Source: Chloroflexota bacterium (GTDB lineage: Bacteria; Chloroflexota; UBA5177; JANWHV01). Taken from it: a DNA stretch of 24,772 bases. The position numbers and the translations under genes were made by a program. Under the pieces are notes generated by a model. The model did no database searches. It saw nothing but the letters and a program-made list of their open reading frames with translations, and was not told the DNA's origin. The stretch lies in assembly GCA_025924845.1 (NCBI GenBank), contig JAICHN010000018.1, positions 1-24,772 on the forward strand, written 5' to 3'. Below, in pieces: positions 20,793-24,772 of the stretch; position 1 is the first letter of the stretch; each line of letters begins with the position of its first letter.

Positions 20793-23510
20793 TCAGGCGC
20801 GCGGCAGGTGAACATGGAACGTGCTGCCGGAGCCGGGCCGGCCGACGACGACGATTTCGCCGTGCATCGCTTCCACCAGCTTCTTGCAGATATAGAGGCC
20901 GATGCCGGTGCCGACCTGGCCCGGCCGCGGGGCGTGCCCGAGCGTGCTGAAGCGCTGAAAGAGGCGGGGCAAATCTTCGGTGCGAATGCCCGGCCCATGA
21001 TCGCGGATGGAAATACGTACGCGCGTCCGCCCGGCGGCAAAGCGAAGGTGGACCGGCGAACCCACGCTCGAGTATTTCACGGCGTTGTCCAGTAAGTTGG
21101 CGACTACCTGGATCGCGCGCTGGGCATCAACCATGACGAAGAGTTCCGGGGGAATGGCACGCACATCCAACACCTGCCCCCGGTATTTGGTGCCGATTTC
21201 CTCAACCGCCTGCTCGATAAGGGAGTGCAGCGGGAAGCGCCCCACCTGGAGGTGAATCTCCTGGTGTTCAACATGAGAAAAGAGGAGGAGGTCATTGACC
21301 AGGTGCTCTAGACGGGTGGCGGCGGTCTGCACCCTCTCCAGCATGTTCATGCGGCGATCGTCGGTGAGCGAGGTCCACCGGTTAAGCAGCAGTTCGAGAT
21401 AGCCCAGGATGCCGGTGAGCGGTGTGCGCAACTCATGGGAGACAGTTGCCACGAAGTCCTGGCGCAAGGCGTCCAACTCGGTGAGCTTGGCCAGGGCCGA
21501 TTGTTGCGCCGCCCGCAACTGTACGATGCGCACGACGTTCGCCGTCCGCTCGGCCAGGAGGGCGGAAAGTTGGGCCAGGTGGGTGTCGTATTCCCCAGTC
21601 CGGGCGGACACGAAGGTGAGTCGGCCCATCACGGCCCCGTTAATCAGCAACGGGAGGCTGAGCAGATCTCGCATGCCAAAGCTTTCGAGGGCTTCCCGGA
21701 GGGAAGCCACACCCATGCATGCCTCAAAGTCCACATTGCGGTGATCGCGCCAAATGCCGTCGTTGGCCGATAAATCGGCGACCGCGCGCAAGGTTGGGCC
21801 AGTGGCAACGCCCAATCTTTGCCGCCCTTCCTCGAAAAGCGTAATACTCGCCTCGACGAAGGGAACTAGGCGGGCGGCCTGGTTGAGAATGAGCGCATAA
21901 ATGTCGTCCGGCGCGCTGTCGGCTCCCAGACCGGCGCTTATCGTGCCCAAAACGGAAGCGATACGCGCTCGCTCCACTTCACTTGCTCTCATGCGGGCTC
22001 GGGCAATCGCGGCGCCCGCCTGTTCGGCGAGGCTGGAGAGAAGCCGCAATTCCTCGTCACGGAAGGCGCTTCGCCGCCGGCGATCGACCAGCAGCAGCGC
22101 CCCGAGATTCGTGCCGTGATGGCGAAGAGGAAGGGCTACGGCGCTGCCGCCCGCTCCCACATCGATCAGCGGAAGGCGGCTGCCGTCATTCCCGCCGCGC
22201 CTGAGGTCGGTATCGACAACCATGCGTCGTTCGCGCACGGCGCGGGCAACCTGTGCTTGAGGCTCTTGGATCGCAATGCGAGCGCCAATCGGCAGCGGAC
22301 TTTCCGTACCGGCGGCCGCCCTTTTTTCCAATTGCTCCTCGCTCGGGTCTAGTAAGAAGAGCGAAGCCCGGCTCATCTGGAGCAGGGCGATGGCCCTCTG
22401 ACAAATAAGCTGAAGGATGGTCGGCAAATCATCGGACGCCTTGCCGATCTCCTCCGATAGCACCGCCAATCCGCTCACCGAGGCACGCCGATTAATAAGC
22501 CGCTGCTGGACCTGGGCATGTTGGACCTCGATCACCGCTTGGTTGATGCCGGCCCGACAGCTATCGATCTCGTGGTCGCTAAATCGCAGGTCCGGATCGC
22601 GGCTTACCAGTTCTACAAGGCCGAGTACCTTGTCGTCGGCAACCATAGGCAGCGCCACTCTCGTACCCCAGCCGGCATCCGCCGGCCAGCGCAGCTGGTC
22701 GGGCCCCACCAGGAGGCGGCGTGTGCGCAGCGCGGCCTCGATTGCCACGTGCTCGGCAACCATGAACGGGGGAGGCAGCACGGTCGGGTTGGTGGGAGGC
22801 GTGGAAGCATAGGCACAGGGAACGAGCAGGGTTTCTTCCCGATCGAGACGGGAAACCATCACCACTCCATCGCTGAGAATCCCGGCCAAGTTGGTTGCCA
22901 GGCCGCGCAGGATTTCGGTCACTTCGAGCGACACGCCGGCCAGCCGATTGCTTTCGAGGATAGCGGTCAACTCCTCTTCACGGCGAACCGCCTCCTGACG
23001 TTCGATCGCCCGATCGAAGGCTATGGTCAGCAAACGGGCCACGGCGTGCAGCAGGGAACCCGCTGCCTCATCGTACGCATGGTCACGATAGGACATGACA
23101 CTGATTTGACCAACCGCGCGACCGCGCGCGCGCATTGTGCAGGTCAGGCAGCTGGCCGACGGTCGGCCGGTGCCAAAGGTCCAGCGACTGCGGGTGTCCT
23201 CTCGGGTGAAGAAGATAGTGTCTTGGGTCAGACTATCGTCGTAAGGCTCGATGTAAATGCTGGAGGGCGGATATTCCACGTCCTCGTCCATCACCAGAAC
23301 GGCGTGCAGGCCCTCGGCGTGCAGACTGCCGATCGCGACATAAAACGAGTCGGCAGCCATTACCTCCTTGAGTCGTCCGTAGACAATCTGGGCAAGATCG
23401 TGCGGGTCCGGTTGATCGATTATCCAACCCGCCAGGTCGTTCAGGAGCGACGTGCCGAAGTCGTCTTGAAGTTTGGCGCCCAATGGTCTTGGGTGTTCGC
23501 TCACCGGCAT
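20793..23510 (-). CDS. Soluble multi-GAF sensor histidine kinase
   Basis: This 905-residue protein has no membrane segment. It carries four GAF-like sensor domains (about 20-170, 190-335, 345-505 and 520-665, for example LPMVADDKVLGLVELVSR and VALPLRHHGTNLGALLLVDR). Helical linkers connect them. HisKA has FVATVSHELRTPL with phosphorylatable His692, and HATPase_c has VVANLLDNAVKYSS (N box), DHGPGI (G1), LFQRF (F box) and GTGIGLYICKK (G2). GAF domains commonly bind small ligands, haem or cyclic nucleotides. The first contains CLTC (121-124), which may bind metal or sense redox. The ATG at 23510 has GGAG 7 nt upstream. No response regulator is adjacent, so the partner is unknown. Two small hairpins (23531-23553 and about 23559-23573) lie just before the gene. 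Confidence 0.92.
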   Translation of the reverse strand: MPVSEHPRPLGAKLQDDFGTSLLNDLAGWIIDQPDPHDLAQIVYGRLKEVMAADSFYVAIGSLHAEGLHAVLVMDEDVEYPPSSIYIEPYDDSLTQDTIFFTREDTRSRWTFGTGRPSASCLTCTMRARGRAVGQISVMSYRDHAYDEAAGSLLHAVARLLTIAFDRAIERQEAVRREEELTAILESNRLAGVSLEVTEILRGLATNLAGILSDGVVMVSRLDREETLLVPCAYASTPPTNPTVLPPPFMVAEHVAIEAALRTRRLLVGPDQLRWPADAGWGTRVALPMVADDKVLGLVELVSRDPDLRFSDHEIDSCRAGINQAVIEVQHAQVQQRLINRRASVSGLAVLSEEIGKASDDLPTILQLICQRAIALLQMSRASLFLLDPSEEQLEKRAAAGTESPLPIGARIAIQEPQAQVARAVRERRMVVDTDLRRGGNDGSRLPLIDVGAGGSAVALPLRHHGTNLGALLLVDRRRRSAFRDEELRLLSSLAEQAGAAIARARMRASEVERARIASVLGTISAGLGADSAPDDIYALILNQAARLVPFVEASITLFEEGRQRLGVATGPTLRAVADLSANDGIWRDHRNVDFEACMGVASLREALESFGMRDLLSLPLLINGAVMGRLTFVSARTGEYDTHLAQLSALLAERTANVVRIVQLRAAQQSALAKLTELDALRQDFVATVSHELRTPLTGILGYLELLLNRWTSLTDDRRMNMLERVQTAATRLEHLVNDLLLFSHVEHQEIHLQVGRFPLHSLIEQAVEEIGTKYRGQVLDVRAIPPELFVMVDAQRAIQVVANLLDNAVKYSSVGSPVHLRFAAGRTRVRISIRDHGPGIRTEDLPRLFQRFSTLGHAPRPGQVGTGIGLYICKKLVEAMHGEIVVVGRPGSGSTFHVHLPRA

Positions 23511-23654
23511 CGACACTCTCCAGGTGCGGTCGTCCGCTCCCTGCCGGCGGACGTCTTACCGATCATTATCGGCATTCTACGAAGCACGCCTAGATGTACT
23601 ATCCCGTTTCCTTGATTTTCCGCACCCGCCATGGCAGGCGGCACAGGCAGGCGA

Positions 23655-24524
23655 TCAGCCGACCGGTCCGCTTGGCCGCTCGTACACCACCTCATTTTCG
23701 GCCACGACCGTGACCGAACGAATAGCCGAGGCCGGGATGAGATGAGGAATGCGATAGATGGGGATACCCAGAGGGCCGTGCGCTCTAAGGCACTGCCCAT
23801 TGTGGGTAAACTCGGCCACCGCCAGATCACGGGCCTCTTCCTCTCCCAACTGAATCAAGGCATCCAGGTAACTAGCCTGATCGATGGCGAACACGCCTCG
23901 CGTGGGTTCCGCCCTCCCGTCGGTACTGATGCCGGTCTGAGGCGCTCGCTCGAGACTCTTGCGGTCGCCCAGAAAGAGAAATGCGGCGGGTGGGCGGCAC
24001 AACAACTTGCCCGTGACAAAATCGGAGTGTCGGCTCAGCAACTGAGCGAGAGTAGCCATGGTCTTATGCAGGCCCCGGATTGGCCCCATCCATTGGGCGG
24101 TTTGACCTACCTGGAAAATATAGGCGGCTTCATCCTCCGGGCGAAGCAGCAGCACGCGCGTAGCCTGCTGCTGCTCGGTCTCGCTCAACAACCATACCGT
24201 CTGATGCTGCCCGGGAACATAGGTGAGTGGATTGAGGTAGCGAAAGATGGTTGCCTCTATTTCGGCCCGCACCACATTCGCGTCCTCCTCCGGAAGGCCG
24301 GGACAGGAGATGCTGGTCGAGTACAGATGGTGCGTAACACTGGCCGGGGCCCGAATCGAGAACGGCGCCAGTAACTCGTCCGTACCACGTACGCGGATCC
24401 GTTGGATGCGCAAGCGAAAACCGGCGGGAGAAAACGGCTCATCGATCGTGGCCGGCGGCGTACCGGTGACGATCGGGGCAAGCAGATCGCGTACCACCCG
24501 ATGAAGCGGCTGCGTGCTCACCAT
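23655..24524 (-). CDS. Unrecognised 289-residue soluble protein
   Basis: I do not recognise a family. The protein is soluble, with no signal peptide or membrane segment, and has mixed alpha/beta composition. Visible stretches are RLRIQRIRVRGTDELLAPFS near the N-terminus, a Gln-rich segment (WLLSETEQQQATRVLLL), and AAFLFLGDRKSLERAPQTG in the second half. The C-terminus is acidic then hydrophobic (AEFTHNG, RSVTVVAENEVVYERPSG). The start is secure: GAGGAGG lies 4 nt before the ATG, and a consensus -10 box lies 33-38 nt upstream. It precedes the histidine kinase in the same direction with a 144-nt gap, so co-transcription and a shared role are possible but unproven. Confidence 0.75.
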   Translation of the reverse strand: MVSTQPLHRVVRDLLAPIVTGTPPATIDEPFSPAGFRLRIQRIRVRGTDELLAPFSIRAPASVTHHLYSTSISCPGLPEEDANVVRAEIEATIFRYLNPLTYVPGQHQTVWLLSETEQQQATRVLLLRPEDEAAYIFQVGQTAQWMGPIRGLHKTMATLAQLLSRHSDFVTGKLLCRPPAAFLFLGDRKSLERAPQTGISTDGRAEPTRGVFAIDQASYLDALIQLGEEEARDLAVAEFTHNGQCLRAHGPLGIPIYRIPHLIPASAIRSVTVVAENEVVYERPSGPVG

Positions 24525-24556
24525 CCTACCTCCTCGGGAAACTCCACTCGCGCTCC

Positions 24557-24562
24557 ATTATA
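24557..24562 (-). promoter_or_regulatory. -10 element of the unrecognised gene
   Basis: A perfect TATAAT on the minus strand (24562-24557) gives a predicted start near 24550 and a leader of about 26 nt holding GAGGAGG. No good -35 box was found at 16-18 bp. Apart from this and the hairpin at 24647-24690, I see nothing in 24525-24772. Confidence 0.45.
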
Positions 24563-24646
24563 GGGCGTGGGCGGCTACCTGTGTGGAAAGGATGGGGTGA
24601 GTGGTGGCCGAATCGGGTGCGCCTGGGCGCGGCGGGTACGTGGAAA

Positions 24647-24690
24647 CGGAGAGGGTGCCCCCGGTCCACACCCCGCGGGCACCCTCTCCG
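24647..24690. terminator. Terminator-like hairpin near the window end
   Basis: CGGAGAGGGTGCCC (24647-24660) pairs perfectly over 14 bp with 24677-24690 around a 16-nt loop, followed on the plus strand by a run of G. No gene is seen on either side within the window, so it may end a minus-strand gene lying beyond 24772. The U-tract is missing. Confidence 0.55.
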
Positions 24691-24772
24691 GGGGGGGAGC
24701 GTGATTCGCTTCGACGCTGCCCAGGGTAAAAGTGGCTATCCCCGGAGGCGTGTGGAACGGCCGTGCAAAAGC

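Noticed and set aside
22518..23615. 365-codon plus-strand frame opposite the histidine kinase
   Set aside because: It is the antisense of the GAF region, with low-complexity His/Gln/Gly content and no start signals.

Overview
The window is GC-rich chromosomal DNA (roughly 60 % GC by eye) from a bacterium, most likely a member of the Chloroflexota. This is inference from the gene set: a Flp-type pilin ending in a GQGLVEYALILALIAI-like core, a LDH-like tetrameric malate dehydrogenase, a MoxR-type ATPase paired with a glutamine/methionine-rich VWA protein, and a large soluble multi-GAF histidine kinase. No 16S gene or other decisive marker is present. There is no phage, transposase, integrase or CRISPR array. 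It reads as ordinary chromosome with one accessory-looking stretch (about 7.7-16.6 kb).

Layout. 1-132: 3' end of a Flp pilin gene, followed by a strong terminator. 247-2721 (+): promoter, a MarR-type regulator and argS, overlapping by 7 nt. 2723-2980: a compact three-helix inverted-repeat structure, tRNA-Glu(UUC) on the minus strand, and two back-to-back promoters, one for the tRNA and one for cysK (3047-3979, +). A perfect-looking hairpin at 3992-4026 separates cysK from the convergent minus-strand operon moxR-like ATPase (7468-6074) and VWA protein (6054-4027). The VWA gene is cut by one in-frame TAG. 7681-8028 (-): small exported protein. 12336-8315 (-): a secreted two-gene module made of a clan GH-A glycosidase-like protein, broken by two opposite single-base frameshifts, and a YVTN-type beta-propeller protein. 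13216-12566 (-): LuxR-type regulator with a degenerate receiver. 13343-14960 (+): promoter, about 330 nt leader, and a soluble PRC/MgtE_N/CBS protein. 15510-14968 (-): single-pass membrane protein, probably on a leaderless transcript. 16617-15556 (-): Pol-beta-type nucleotidyltransferase-like protein. 16778-19596 (+): RNase H-like protein, FchA-like cyclodeaminase and mutL in tandem. 20635-19697 (-): mdh, separated from mutL by a 21-bp perfect hairpin. 23510-20793 (-): four-GAF histidine kinase. 24524-23655 (-): unrecognised protein. 24525-24772 holds no gene, but has a -10 element and another terminator-like hairpin.

How the genes work together. The housekeeping parts cover translation (argS, tRNA-Glu), cysteine synthesis (cysK), central carbon metabolism (mdh), mismatch repair (mutL) and one-carbon metabolism (fchA-like). 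The moxR/VWA pair has the usual architecture of an AAA+ ATPase working with a MIDAS-bearing partner. The glycosidase-like and beta-propeller genes are 14 nt apart and both encode export signals, so they probably act outside the cell. Most promoters I could place have TTGAC-like -35 boxes with 17-18 bp spacers.

The observations most worth checking are three apparent lesions in otherwise intact, well-conserved-looking genes (one in-frame amber codon and two homopolymer frameshifts of opposite sign), the three-helix structure after argS, a response-regulator-like protein with all phosphorylation residues replaced, and the long leader of the PRC/MgtE_N/CBS gene. I did not see a clear new multi-gene system.
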